Numbered from the stretch's first letter, positions 53,127 through 61,490 are shown. The stretch is 64,000 nucleotides of DNA from an uncultured Rhodospirillaceae bacterium (GCA_937927415.1 CALBDS010000002.1:1-64000); one strand, 5' to 3'. Program-made: numbers and translations. The notes: a model not told the origin generated them from the letters alone.

Positions 53127-54153
53127 GGATATGGAACCTTCTCACAAACAAACGCACAGCCCCGGCCTCACACCGGCCCCGCCGCGGACGATCTACCTGC
53201 TGTGCCCCGCCGGTCTGCAAACCGGCGGCCCAGAAGCGATCCATCAGCTGGCGGGCGAGCTGCTGGCCCAGGGGCACGACGCCAATGTCGTATACCTGTC
53301 CCAGGAGATCTGCAAAGTCGTGCATGACAGCACCGGCCCGCTGCTGTCTAACCGGTTTTCCTTCCCCGACGTCAAGGGCAAGATGCCGGAAGCCTACGGG
53401 ATCTATGGCACGCGCGAGGCCCTGGTCATTGAGGACAAGCCGGAAAACATCCTGATTTTCCCCGAGGCGCTGCCGTTTCTCCACCGGCTGGGTTCCCGGA
53501 TGCAAAAGCATCTGTGGTGGCTGAGCGTGAACAACGCGCTTCACCTGCTGGAAGGAATGGGTGGCATGGAAGGGGTGCGCAACCTGCCCCTGACCCATCT
53601 GGTGCAGTCGGCCTATGCTGAGGATTTCCTGCGCCGCAACGGCATCACCCAATGCCACCGCCTGTTCGACTACACCCGCACCAACTTTCTCGAACAGCCG
53701 GCCCGGCCCGCGGGCGAGCGCAAGGATCAGGTGCTCTATAACCCCCGCAAGGGGTGGGAGGTGGTCCAGCTTCTGATCGCCGCCGCCCCGGATCTGGAGT
53801 GGGTGCCGATCTCCGGGCTGCAGCCCGACCAGGTTCAGGAACTGCTGCTGACATCGAAGGTCTACATTGACTTCGGCGAGCATCCCGGCAAGGACCGCAT
53901 CCCGCGTGAAGCCGCGATTTCCGGTTGCGTCGTGCTGACCGGACGGCGGGGGGCGGCGGATTTCTTCGCCGACCTGCCCATTGACGACCAGTACAAGTTC
54001 GGCCAGGACACCAGCCTGTCGGCGGTGGTGGCCAAGATTCGTGCCTGCATCGCCGACTTCGCCACCCACAGCGCCATGTTCGAACCGTACCGACGCTTCA
54101 TCCGCACCGAGCGGGATGAGTTCCGCCTGCAGGTGCATCGGATCTATGGGTGA
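53125..54153 (+). CDS. GT-B-like glycosyltransferase, unassigned family
   Basis: A 342-residue protein from ATG 53125 or 53131. It starts with PRTIYLLCPAGLQTGGPEAI, the G-G-P-E loop of many GT-B enzymes, followed by QLAGELLAQGHDANVVYLSQ. Later parts fit the nucleotide-sugar half: DQVLYNPRKGWEVVQLLIAA, and LLTSKVYIDFGEHPGKDRIP followed by REAAISGCVVLTGRRGAADF, in which P-R-E-A-A-x-x-G stands for the E-x7-E region. I place it as a probable glycosyltransferase without a CAZy family. It is the last glycan gene before the island. Confidence 0.72.
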   Translation: MDMEPSHKQTHSPGLTPAPPRTIYLLCPAGLQTGGPEAIHQLAGELLAQGHDANVVYLSQEICKVVHDSTGPLLSNRFSFPDVKGKMPEAYGIYGTREALVIEDKPENILIFPEALPFLHRLGSRMQKHLWWLSVNNALHLLEGMGGMEGVRNLPLTHLVQSAYAEDFLRRNGITQCHRLFDYTRTNFLEQPARPAGERKDQVLYNPRKGWEVVQLLIAAAPDLEWVPISGLQPDQVQELLLTSKVYIDFGEHPGKDRIPREAAISGCVVLTGRRGAADFFADLPIDDQYKFGQDTSLSAVVAKIRACIADFATHSAMFEPYRRFIRTERDEFRLQVHRIYG

Positions 54154-54160
54154 CGAAACC

Positions 54161-54187
54161 GCCTCGGGTTTTCCTGAGGCCCCGTTT
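54161..54187 (+). terminator. Probable rho-independent terminator
   Basis: An 8-bp stem (54161-54168 with 54173-54180, one G-U pair) closes a TTTT loop and is followed by a T-rich CCCGTTTCTT. It lies 7 bases after the stop of the GT-B-like gene. The remaining 80 bases before the IS show nothing else. Confidence 0.45.
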
Positions 54188-54267
54188 CTTGAGCAAATGG
54201 GGGCATCATACCAATACGCTTCTGAAGTCTGCGAACGCGTGGTTCGGGTGGTGTTCCAGCACGAGGG

Positions 54268-54294
54268 TGAGGAGGTCCCCGTTCCCCGGACAGT
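54268..54294. repeat. Left terminal inverted repeat of IS3 copy 1
   Basis: 27 bases starting TGAGGAGGTCCCC; pairs with 55529-55555 with one mismatch. Confidence 0.9.
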
Positions 54295-54328
54295 TTTGCG
54301 GCAGGGATAAGCTTGGTTCAGGTCCGTG

Positions 54329-55208
54329 TCATGCCGCCAATCCGATCCCGACCGGGATACCCTGGTGGACTTCGGTCGGGGTTCTACCACCGAGCGCGGA
54401 GTGCGGCCGGTCGGCGTTGTAGTAGTCGATCCACTGGCCGATGCCGGCCCGCGTCTCGCTGCCTAGCTCGAAGGCCTGCAGGTAGACGCATTCGTACTTC
54501 AGCGATCGCCACAGCCGCTCGATGAAGACGTGGTCCATCCAGCGGCCACGCCCATCCATCGCCCCCCGAATGCCGGCCGCCGTCAAGAGGCCGGTGAAGC
54601 GGGGACTGGTGAACTGGCTGCCCTGGTCGGTGTTGAAGATTTCCGGCCGCCCATGCTGCGCCATCGCCTCCTCCACCGCCTCCAGGCAGAACTCGACGTC
54701 CATGGTGTTCGAGAGCCGCCAGGCCAGCACGCGGCGCGAGGCCCAGTCCATCACCGCGAGCCCGAAGGGCCAGCGTAGCTACCAAGTACAGGAAGCCGCG
54801 GCGCATGGGAATGTAGGTAATATCCGCGCACCACACCTGATTTGGGCGGTCGATAGTCATGTCACGCAGCAGATACGGCCAGACCTTGTGCTCCGGATGG
54901 GGCACCGTCGTCTTCGGACGCTGGTAGACGGCCTGCAAGCCCATCCGCCCCATCAGGCGGCGAACCCGCTTGCGATTGATCGCATGCCCGTGCCGGCGGA
55001 GATGACGAGTCATCTGCCGGCTGCCGTACCACGGCGTCTCCAGGAACTGCACGTCGATCAGCCGCATCAGTTCCAGGTTTTCAGCACACTCGCCCTTGCC
55101 CGGCTCGTAGTAGCTGGAGCGGCTGAGCGACACCAACGCGCACTGCTGCGTGATCGACAAGCGCGGATACTCCGGCTCGATCAGCTCCCGCCTCCGACCG
55201 ACGCTCAT
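54329..55208 (-). pseudogene. IS3 transposase orfB, frameshifted
   Basis: The DDE integrase-like transposase starts MSVGRRRELIEPEYPRLSIT at ATG 55208. It keeps WYGSRQMTRHLRRHGH, VWCADITYIPMRRGF (first Asp) and, in another frame, FNTDQGSQFTS and VFIERLWRSLKYE (second Asp and Glu). Compared with the intact orfB at 62701, 22 extra bases are present at 54756-54777, between the codons for FLYLVA and VMDWAS. The insert contains the small palindrome GCCCGAAGGGC. The shift makes the downstream catalytic part unreadable in the original frame, so the element should be dead unless this is a sequencing error. Confidence 0.9.
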
Positions 55209-55489
55209 CGACCAGAGGCCTTGCGCAAAAAATCGCGTTCCACGACCAGTTGCCCGATCATGGCGTGCAGCTTCTCCACCTCGCCCTGATGGCTGGCTTC
55301 GGCCGCCTCCGCCTTGCCGGAGAACACCCCGGCCATCCCCTCGATGGCCTGCTTCTTCCAAGCATTGATCAGCGTCTGGTGCACTCCGTGCTTGGCCACG
55401 AGTTGCGACACCGTCAGCTCGCCCCGGATCGCCTCCAGCGCCACCTTCGCCTTGAACTCCGCCGAATACCGTTTCTGTTTTCCCGTCAT
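55205..55489 (-). CDS. IS3 transposase orfA (helix-turn-helix)
   Basis: A 94-residue protein beginning MTGKQKRYSAEFKAKVALEA at ATG 55489, with GGAGG 7 bases upstream. It has the HTH_Tnp_1 pattern RGELTVSQLVAKHGVHQTLI followed by NAWKKQAIEG, then a leucine-zipper-like helix (GEVEKLHAMIGQLVVERDFL). It binds the IS ends and works together with orfB. The stop overlaps the orfB start as ATGA. Confidence 0.93.
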   Translation of the reverse strand: MTGKQKRYSAEFKAKVALEAIRGELTVSQLVAKHGVHQTLINAWKKQAIEGMAGVFSGKAEAAEASHQGEVEKLHAMIGQLVVERDFLRKASGR

Positions 55490-55528
55490 CGGGGCCCTCC
55501 TTTCTGATGGGCGAACCAAGCTTATCCG

Positions 55529-55555
55529 ACTGTCCGGGGAACGGGGACATCCTCA
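55529..55555. repeat. Right terminal inverted repeat of IS3 copy 1
   Basis: 27 bases ending GGACATCCTCA; matches 54268-54294 inverted. Confidence 0.9.
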
Positions 55556-55585
55556 GTGGCCCGTGGGCGCGCTCCTTCCCTCGGC

Positions 55586-56818
55586 TCAACGGCCGGGCGG
55601 CAGGAAGCTGAGGTCGCAGGCCCAGACCCGCTCGCCGCCGCGGTCGGCGATGTCGCGCACGACGCCGGCCTTGGCGAGCTGCTCCACCAGCAGATGCACG
55701 CCGCGCAGCGACAGGCCGCAGCGGCTTTTCAGCTCGCTGGCCACCCGGCTGATGGTGAAGGCTGGGCGGTCGTGGAGCCAGTCCAGCACGTCGGGTAAGC
55801 GGGAACTGCTGCGCCGCGGCGTGGCGGCCAGCCGCGCCTCCCAGTGCTCCTGAATCACAGCGAGATGGCGCAGCCGTTCCAGTTCATGGGCCACCAGGTC
55901 GGGGATGGTGTCGAGGAACCAGCGCGTCCAGGCGCTTTCGGTCCCGGCCAATGCCAGCCGGTAGCCGGTGACGTCGCGGGCGAGCGCCACCGTCAGCGCC
56001 GGCCACGCATGATGCAGGCGGCAGGCGTCGCGGATCAGGGCGGGGGCGGCGAGCCACACCACCACGCTCCACCACGAGGCCGCCGGCCGTTCCGCCGCGG
56101 CCAGAACCCGCAGGGCGGTGACCGCGGCATCATCGTCATCGCCGCGCCGCTCCGGTGTCCCCGGATCGGGTCGCCGCGCCAGGACGCGGATTGCTGATGC
56201 CGCGCCGAGCAGGCCCGGCCCTGACGCCAGGGCCTCGGCCACCGCCTCCAGCGCCAGACCGGCATCGGCGGCCCTGGCCTCGCCCATGCCCGCCGGGTGG
56301 CCGCCCTGGGCGATGCTCCAGCGCCGGTGGAGTTCGTCCAGCCAGGGCCGGGTCCAGGGCGTCAGGGGCGGCGAGACGGTATCGGCCTCGTCGCCTTCAG
56401 CGTCTTCTGGATCGTCGCCGCTCTCAAGGTTGTTCGCCTCCAGCGCGGTGATCGTCGCCCGCACCGCGGCGACGACATCGGTGGGAGACACCTCGGCGGT
56501 CGGACAGGGGGCGTAGCGGGTGACACTGCGCTCCGGTGGCACGGTGGCGGTCAGGCCGCGTGGCAACTGCGTGAACAGCGGCACCAGCAGGGCGGCGCGG
56601 GCGGCTTCGCCGCGGGCGTGCTCCGGGGCTGCCAGGGCGCGTTGGAAGTCATCGGCGTCCAGGCGGTGGCCGTCAAGGCGGATCAGGGCCGCCGCCGAGC
56701 GCCGGGCGGCATCGGCGGCTAGGCGCCGGCGCGATGCCGGGTCGGCGAGGGCCTGGTCGAGGCGGCCAAGGGCGCGTTCGGCGGCGAGCAGGGCGGGGAG
56801 AAGGGCAAGGACGTGCAT
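55586..56818 (-). CDS. Protein with C-terminal winged helix, divergent from the KAP NTPase
   Basis: A 410-residue protein starting MHVLALLPALLAAERALGRL at ATG 56818, where CGGAG 6 bases upstream fixes the start. A longer frame reaches 56917 in the promoter region. The first 350 residues are alanine- and arginine-rich helices with an acidic patch (ESGDDPEDAEGDEADTV) and no domain I recognise. The last 60 residues form a winged-helix-like block: LPDVLDWLHDRPAFTISRVA, LKSRCGLSLRGVHLLVEQLA and KAGVVRDIADRGGERVWACD. It may be a regulator or site-binding protein for the neighbouring NTPase-recombinase unit. The function is unknown. Confidence 0.65.
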   Translation of the reverse strand: MHVLALLPALLAAERALGRLDQALADPASRRRLAADAARRSAAALIRLDGHRLDADDFQRALAAPEHARGEAARAALLVPLFTQLPRGLTATVPPERSVTRYAPCPTAEVSPTDVVAAVRATITALEANNLESGDDPEDAEGDEADTVSPPLTPWTRPWLDELHRRWSIAQGGHPAGMGEARAADAGLALEAVAEALASGPGLLGAASAIRVLARRPDPGTPERRGDDDDAAVTALRVLAAAERPAASWWSVVVWLAAPALIRDACRLHHAWPALTVALARDVTGYRLALAGTESAWTRWFLDTIPDLVAHELERLRHLAVIQEHWEARLAATPRRSSSRLPDVLDWLHDRPAFTISRVASELKSRCGLSLRGVHLLVEQLAKAGVVRDIADRGGERVWACDLSFLPPGR

Positions 56819-56908
56819 GGCGGCTCCGGAAAAACCACGCCAGATTAACCAATTGCAGTGATTTTTGTTAACAGCACCGACATCGGCAGGTGGGAAAGCC
56901 CACGTTTC

Positions 56909-56948
56909 AATAAACACACGATAATTTGATAGCTATCGGCTGTTTATT
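56909..56948. promoter_or_regulatory. Long interrupted palindrome in the divergent promoter region (candidate operator or recombination site)
   Basis: Arms 56909-56923 and 56934-56948 match at 13 of 15 positions in inverted order (AATAAACA ... TGTTTATT outside, CGATA ... TATCG inside) around a 10-base centre. A second perfect 10-bp palindrome, GATAGCTATC, sits at 56928-56937. The patch is AT-rich within GC-rich DNA. It could be an operator for both genes or the core site of the downstream recombinase. Confidence 0.55.
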
Positions 56949-57019
56949 ATCAGGCCTTGGCGGCGGCGTCCGCTTCGGCTACCGTGGACGGCGCCGCTCA
57001 ACCCACCGGAACGCCCCCC

Positions 57020-59128
57020 GTGAGCCACCGCCCCGACCGCCCGATCGCCGATCCCGCTGACGACCGCCTGGGCCGCGACGGCTTCGTCGCCCGCCTCGCC
57101 CGCGCCCTGGTCCGCGAGGAGGCCGTCGACGGCAGGACGATCGCCCGGGCCAGCGGCGTTGTGGTCGGCCTCACCGGTCCCTGGGGCAGCGGCAAGTCCT
57201 CCCTGCTCAACCTGCTGGAAACGGAGATTAAGCAGCAGCACGCTGCCGTCGGCGCCGTGGTGGTGCGTTTCGATCCCTGGCTGGTGTCCGGCCGCGACGA
57301 CATCATCACCCAGTTCTTTGCCGAGTTGCAGGCTACGATCAACGCGGTGGGCACCTCCGACGGCCAGACTGGTGGCAGGTTGCAGGATTTGGGCGCCAAG
57401 TTGGCCGGCTACGCCAAAGATCTGGCACCCGCCGCCGCCCTGTTCAGCATGGTGCCCGGTGCCGGTACGGCCGCGGCCGGCGCTGCCAAGGTGGCTGAGA
57501 CCCTGTTGACCCGCGACCGCTCTCTGGCGGCGCAGCACCGTGAACTGGCCGGTATGCTGGCCGGCGTCGACGTGCCGATCGTCGTGCTGATCGACGAACT
57601 CGACCGGGTCGAAGACGCCGAGGTCCGTGCCGTCGCCCAACTCGTGCGCGCCGTCGCCGACTTTCCCGGCATCTCCTACCTCCTCGCCTACGACCGGCCG
57701 CGGGTGGTCGAGGCGCTTGGTGACGGCAATGCTGAGAGGGGAAGCGCCTATCTGGAGAAGATCGTCCAGTTGGAGATCCCGCTGCCGGTTTCTGTGAATT
57801 CCGAGATACGGGGCCTCTTCACGGCGGAGGTCGAAGGCGCGGCCCCGGCCGGCACCTTACCGGCCAACTGGCAATCCGATCCGCGCTGGCCCCGTTTCCG
57901 GAACATCGTGGCCGACGGCCTGCTGACCACACCGCGCGACAGCCGGCGGGTGTGCGGCATGTACGCGGTGCTGGCGCCCATGGTCAACCGCGAGGTCGAT
58001 TGGCTGGGTCTGCTTGGCTATTGCGTCCTGCTGGCCAAGGCTCCGGCGGCCGTCGAGGCGATCCGCCGGCAACCGCGCTTGGTGGTGCGTGATGCTCCGG
58101 TGGACCGGGAAGACGTCATCGACTGGAACGCCTTTGCCAAAGACGAACGGGCAGGCCCCGCCGATCGGCTCGCGCGGTTGGGGGTTCAGCCTGATACGCC
58201 GCTGGCCCACCTGCTGGAACTGCTGTTTCCGCTGTTGCGCAGCGGCTCCTGGGCAGAGGATGGGGAGCCTGTCGATGGGCTGCGCCGCTACCGTCCGCTG
58301 ATGACGGTTCTGCGTCTCGGCCTGCTGCCCGGCGCCGTTGGACGGTCGGAAATCGACAACTTCCTCGCAGGCGATGACGAAGCCAGGTGGTCGCAACTCC
58401 GGGTGTGCCACACGGATCAGTCCCTCACGCCCTTCCTTGACCGGCTGGCGGATCTCTACCGGGACATCGGCGACCCCGACCCCGAGCGGACCCTGCGGAT
58501 TCTCGGCAGCGTTCCCCGGGATATCAAGGCCGCTGGGTCGGAGTGCTCTGGCGAAAGCTATGACCTATGCCGCGGGTTCAGCCGGTTTCTCAATCAGGCG
58601 GTGGAGCGGTGCGGGGTCTCCGCCGCTCTCGGCGAGCGCGTGCTGACCGCACTGATGGAGGCGGGGCACCTCGACGCCGTGGCAATGGTGCTGCGCGAAC
58701 AAGGTTTTCAGCGTGGCCCGTTGGGGCATGAACGGCGAAGTGCTGGCGATGCGTGGCTGCCGCCCGAGTGCTTTGAGCATCTGGCCGGTGACTTGGTTGG
58801 CATCGTAGAGACGCGCTGGCGCGACGGACGCCTGCTGGCAGACGTTGGCACACCGGAGCCATTGTTCCTGGCCGAACACCTGGACCGCTGGGATGCGGAC
58901 TGCCGCGAAGGTCTGTCGGAACGAGTCCGAACCGATGACGGCGCGCTCCGGGCCGTCACACGTCTCTTCTTCGGCCATGGCATAATCTCCTTCGCAGACC
59001 TTAACCTCTTCCTGGATGCCACCCTCTTTCTGGAGCGTCTGGCGGCGGTTGCGGACACCGATGGCGAATGGGATGAGCACGCCCGGACGGCCCGGGCACG
59101 GGCCCTGCATTGGCTGGCGCGCCGCTGA
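57020..59128 (+). CDS. KAP-family P-loop NTPase
   Basis: A 702-residue protein from GTG 57020; a TTG at 56957 would add 21 residues. The KAP opening DRPIADPADDRLGRDGFVAR is followed by Walker A GPWGSGKSS at residues 53-61, VVRFDPWLVSGRDD, and Walker B VVLIDELDRVEDAEVRAVAQ near residue 190. Between them lies a hydrophobic stretch (PAAALFSMVPGAGTAAAGAA) where KAP proteins often have membrane helices. The C-terminal 400 residues are a divergent helical region. KAP NTPases are patchily distributed and often sit on mobile elements and near defence genes. The stop overlaps the recombinase start (TGATG). Confidence 0.85.
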   Translation: MSHRPDRPIADPADDRLGRDGFVARLARALVREEAVDGRTIARASGVVVGLTGPWGSGKSSLLNLLETEIKQQHAAVGAVVVRFDPWLVSGRDDIITQFFAELQATINAVGTSDGQTGGRLQDLGAKLAGYAKDLAPAAALFSMVPGAGTAAAGAAKVAETLLTRDRSLAAQHRELAGMLAGVDVPIVVLIDELDRVEDAEVRAVAQLVRAVADFPGISYLLAYDRPRVVEALGDGNAERGSAYLEKIVQLEIPLPVSVNSEIRGLFTAEVEGAAPAGTLPANWQSDPRWPRFRNIVADGLLTTPRDSRRVCGMYAVLAPMVNREVDWLGLLGYCVLLAKAPAAVEAIRRQPRLVVRDAPVDREDVIDWNAFAKDERAGPADRLARLGVQPDTPLAHLLELLFPLLRSGSWAEDGEPVDGLRRYRPLMTVLRLGLLPGAVGRSEIDNFLAGDDEARWSQLRVCHTDQSLTPFLDRLADLYRDIGDPDPERTLRILGSVPRDIKAAGSECSGESYDLCRGFSRFLNQAVERCGVSAALGERVLTALMEAGHLDAVAMVLREQGFQRGPLGHERRSAGDAWLPPECFEHLAGDLVGIVETRWRDGRLLADVGTPEPLFLAEHLDRWDADCREGLSERVRTDDGALRAVTRLFFGHGIISFADLNLFLDATLFLERLAAVADTDGEWDEHARTARARALHWLARR

Positions 59129-60501
59129 TGAGCGAAACCGCGTGCGTTCCCCCCACCCCGGTTGTTGCCATTCCCTTCGCGCTCGTGCCCACGCTGAGCG
59201 CCGCAGTTGTCGAGCGTCTGCGCGCCGCCATCACCCGGCCCATGGCCGTGGCGACCCGCCGGGCGCTGCTTGGTGACGGGCGGACCTTCGTGCGCTGGTG
59301 CGTCCAGGCCGGCCATGACGCGCTGCCGGCGTCACCGGCCACCCTGCGCGCCTTTCTCGCCGCCGCCCGCGCCGTCGGGCGCAAGGACAGTACGCTGCGC
59401 CGCTACCGCAGTTCCCTGGCGTGGTGGCACGCCGCCGCCGGCTTCGCCAACCTCTGCACCCCCCCTTCCGCTACCGGGACTGCCGTCGCGGCGGCGCCGA
59501 TGCCGCCGGACGAGGATCTCCTCGGGCGCCTGGACGACTACCTTGCCCTGGCCCGGCGGGCGCTGGCCCCGGCGACGCTGCGCGCGCTGCGCGCCGACGC
59601 GCGGGTGTTCGCCACCTGGTGCGCTGAGCACGGTCTCCCCTGGCTGCCGGCGGGGCCGGAGACCGTGCAGGCCTTCATCGATGATCTGGGGGCCAGCCGG
59701 CGCCCGGCGACGGTCGCCCGCTACCTCGGCTCGATCGCCACCCTGCACCGCGCCGCCGGGGCCGCCAACCCCTGCGACCACTGGCGGGTGCACCTGGCCC
59801 GCAAGGCGCACACCCAGGAGCAGGGCGCCCGCCAGCGGCAGGCCCGGCCCCTGGGCGATGCCGAACTGACCGGCATCCTCGACCTGATTCCCGACGCCGG
59901 TGATCCCGCGGCCTCCTTGCGTGACCTGCGGGACCGGGCGTTGCTGCTGGTTGGGCGCGACACCCTGGCGCGCGCCGACGAGCTGGTGGCGCTGCGGTGG
60001 GAGGATCTGGAACCCGTCGCCCCCGACGACCCCGAGGCCCGGCCCGGAGAAGGAACGATCCTGATCCGCCGTTCCAAGACCGATCAGGCCGGCGCGGGCG
60101 CCATGGCCTGGCTGTCGGCGGACGCCATGGCGGCGCTTGCCGTCTGGCGTGCGGCCATCGAGGCGGCAACCGATCCAGCCACCGGCGCCCCCGCCGGGGC
60201 AGGGACGTTCCTCTTCCGCAGCCTGGCCCGCCGCGGCTTCGGCGCGGCGATGGGCACCGCGGCGGTGCGCCGGGTGGTGGCGGAACGGGCCGCCGCCGCC
60301 GACCCGCTGGCCGTCGGCGTCACCGGCCATTCCCTGCGCGTCGGCGCCGCCCAGGACCTGCTGGCCGCCGGGGTGGACCTCGCCGGGTTGATGCAGGCCG
60401 GGCGCTGGACCTCGCCGCAGATGCCGGCGCGCTACACCGAGCGCCTGCGCGCGGCCCGCGGCGCCGTGGCCCGCGTGCGTCGAACCAAAGGAAAGGGATA
60501 G
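59128..60501 (+). CDS. Tyrosine recombinase with two tandem core-binding domains
   Basis: A 457-residue site-specific recombinase. Catalytic residues are all present: Arg282 (ARADELVALRW), Lys317 (RRSKTDQ), His401 and Arg404 (GHSLRVGAA), Trp427 (AGRWTS, in the second His position) and the nucleophile Tyr436 (PARYTERL). Unlike XerC/D it has two SAM-like core-binding domains in a row. RRALLGDGRTFVRWCVQAGH near residue 45 and LRALRADARVFATWCAEHGL near residue 151 are homologous, as are the ends WWHAAAGFANLC and TLHRAAGAANPC. ATG 59128 overlaps the NTPase stop, so it is translationally coupled and likely works with the NTPase. Confidence 0.92.
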   Translation: MSETACVPPTPVVAIPFALVPTLSAAVVERLRAAITRPMAVATRRALLGDGRTFVRWCVQAGHDALPASPATLRAFLAAARAVGRKDSTLRRYRSSLAWWHAAAGFANLCTPPSATGTAVAAAPMPPDEDLLGRLDDYLALARRALAPATLRALRADARVFATWCAEHGLPWLPAGPETVQAFIDDLGASRRPATVARYLGSIATLHRAAGAANPCDHWRVHLARKAHTQEQGARQRQARPLGDAELTGILDLIPDAGDPAASLRDLRDRALLLVGRDTLARADELVALRWEDLEPVAPDDPEARPGEGTILIRRSKTDQAGAGAMAWLSADAMAALAVWRAAIEAATDPATGAPAGAGTFLFRSLARRGFGAAMGTAAVRRVVAERAAAADPLAVGVTGHSLRVGAAQDLLAAGVDLAGLMQAGRWTSPQMPARYTERLRAARGAVARVRRTKGKG

Positions 60502-60502
60502 G

Positions 60503-60632
60503 TTCGCCGACGTGCTCGCCTGCATCAACGACATGCCCCAAACCCTCCTGCGCGAACTCCTGCCCTGGGAGTGGCAAGGCAATCCGCGAGCAGACGAAAG
60601 CGGCCTGACCGCGGCACTCAGCGGATGCTTAC
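60503..60632 (+). mobile_element. 3' remnant of an IS66-family element
   Basis: The frame from 60503 encodes FADVLACINDMPQ and then LLRELLPWEW, which resembles the 'LLPWNW' C-terminus of IS66 TnpC. About 40 bases further on, the sequence ending GGATGCTTAC at 60632 looks like the usual IS66 terminal repeat end. Nothing else of the element remains: the recombinase stop lies directly before it. The outer end at 60632 abuts a cut-off WGR gene. Confidence 0.55.
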
Positions 60633-60710
60633 GTCCGGCTGCACATCAAGGCGGTAGAACCGCTGCATGTTGCGGGCCGGGGCGCGGTGATAGAGGGCCA
60701 AGCCAGTCAT
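60633..60710 (-). pseudogene. WGR-domain gene, N-terminal remnant
   Basis: From ATG 60710, with AGGGGGCGG upstream, the minus strand encodes MTGLALYHRAPARNMQRFYR and then LDVQPD, which matches the start of WGR domains (nucleic-acid-binding modules named after a Trp-Gly-Arg motif). The frame is cut at the IS66-like end at 60632, before the WGR motif itself, and reads on for only a few foreign codons. So this is the 5' stump of a disrupted gene. Confidence 0.6.
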
Positions 60711-60864
60711 ACCGCCCCCTTCAGGGGGGCTCCATAGAACGGGCAAATTTATGCGCCAAACGGACAAAGCAAGAACGCGGCGTTTTACGTTACGGGGCGT
60801 CGCGGTCCGCTTCCGGACCAGCCGCAGAAACTCGGGGCGGTTCACTATTTTGCAAAGGCGCTGC

Positions 60865-61064
60865 TCACCAGAGGCGTACTGCATTTCCTCGGTCCAGTGC
60901 TTCAATCTGCCGATCCTGCTGGTCGGCGTGCGAGCCGATCAGCGCGACGATCTCGTCCAGCCGGCCGGCAACACCGAGCTTGGCGGCGTACGGGCGAACC
61001 CCCTTCTGCACACCCAGGGCCATAGCCAGGTTGGTGGAGTGGGGGCCGTGAGAATTGGTGGAGA
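60865..61064 (-). pseudogene. Possible gene remnant of unknown origin
   Basis: A minus-strand frame ending with TGA at 60865-60867 reads LAMALGVQKGVRPYAAKLGV and AGRLDEIVALIGSHADQQDR, a plausible helical protein, but it has no ribosome site and begins inside or beside the next gene's end. It may be a decayed C-terminus. The 150 bases on to the WGR start (60711-60864) show nothing I can name. Confidence 0.25.
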
Positions 61065-61490
61065 TCAGGCAGCGCTCCCGATGCGTAGCGGCACAGCCAT
61101 GACGGGGGCCCAGCTAGCGCGCATCTCGGTGAGGGTGACCGGATGTAAGGCGTTATCGACGAGGTAGGAGGTCAGGCCGCGGAGCATCGAACGGGCGCCC
61201 GTGAACCGGTCGCGACCGAGAAAGGTATCGTTGATCTGCGGGGATAGCGGAACTCTCCCCTTGGCATTGAGCGCCTTGCCGAGGAAGCGATCACGTTGGA
61301 ATCGCTCGATGCTGGTGCGGCCGATCTGATCGACGTTGGCAAACACCCAACGACCATCGGCGCGCATTACCTTGATGATGGCCTTCGGCTGGGTGAGGTC
61401 CAGGTCGATAAACTCGATTTCCCAACCGGCCGCACTCATCACGCCAGCCATCCGAGGGGCGGCTTCGATCAGAGTGATGGTGGAGGGCAT
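61065..61490 (-). CDS. Hypothetical 141-residue protein
   Basis: It starts MPSTITLIEAAPRMAGVMSA at ATG 61490 with GGAGC 7 bases before it. The protein is mixed alpha/beta, with EIEFIDLDLTQPKAIIKVMR, GRWVFANVDQIGRTSIERFQ and GRDRFTGARSMLRGLTSYLV. I recognise no domain. It follows vapC by 47 bases on the same strand and sits among island genes, so a role in mobile-element biology is possible but not shown. Confidence 0.5.
   Translation of the reverse strand: MPSTITLIEAAPRMAGVMSAAGWEIEFIDLDLTQPKAIIKVMRADGRWVFANVDQIGRTSIERFQRDRFLGKALNAKGRVPLSPQINDTFLGRDRFTGARSMLRGLTSYLVDNALHPVTLTEMRASWAPVMAVPLRIGSAA

Larger units (their letters stand above)
54268..55555 (-). mobile_element. IS3-family insertion sequence, copy 1 (inactivated)
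   Basis: A 1288-bp element bounded by 27-bp terminal inverted repeats at 54268-54294 and 55529-55555 with one mismatch, starting TGAGGA and ending TCCTCA. It carries orfA and orfB on the minus strand with an ATGA junction. orfB is broken by a 22-base insertion at 54756-54777. No matching target duplication of 3-5 bases is visible at the ends, so it may have recombined after insertion. It differs clearly in sequence from the copy at 62354. Confidence 0.93.

Noticed and set aside
54264..55559. Target-site duplication flanking IS3 copy 1
   Set aside because: The 3-5 bases outside the terminal repeats do not match; the same holds for the copy at 62354-63619.
60512..61051. A 179-codon plus-strand frame after the recombinase
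   Set aside because: It joins the IS66-like tail to unrelated DNA across the element end; only the first 35 codons look like a real protein.
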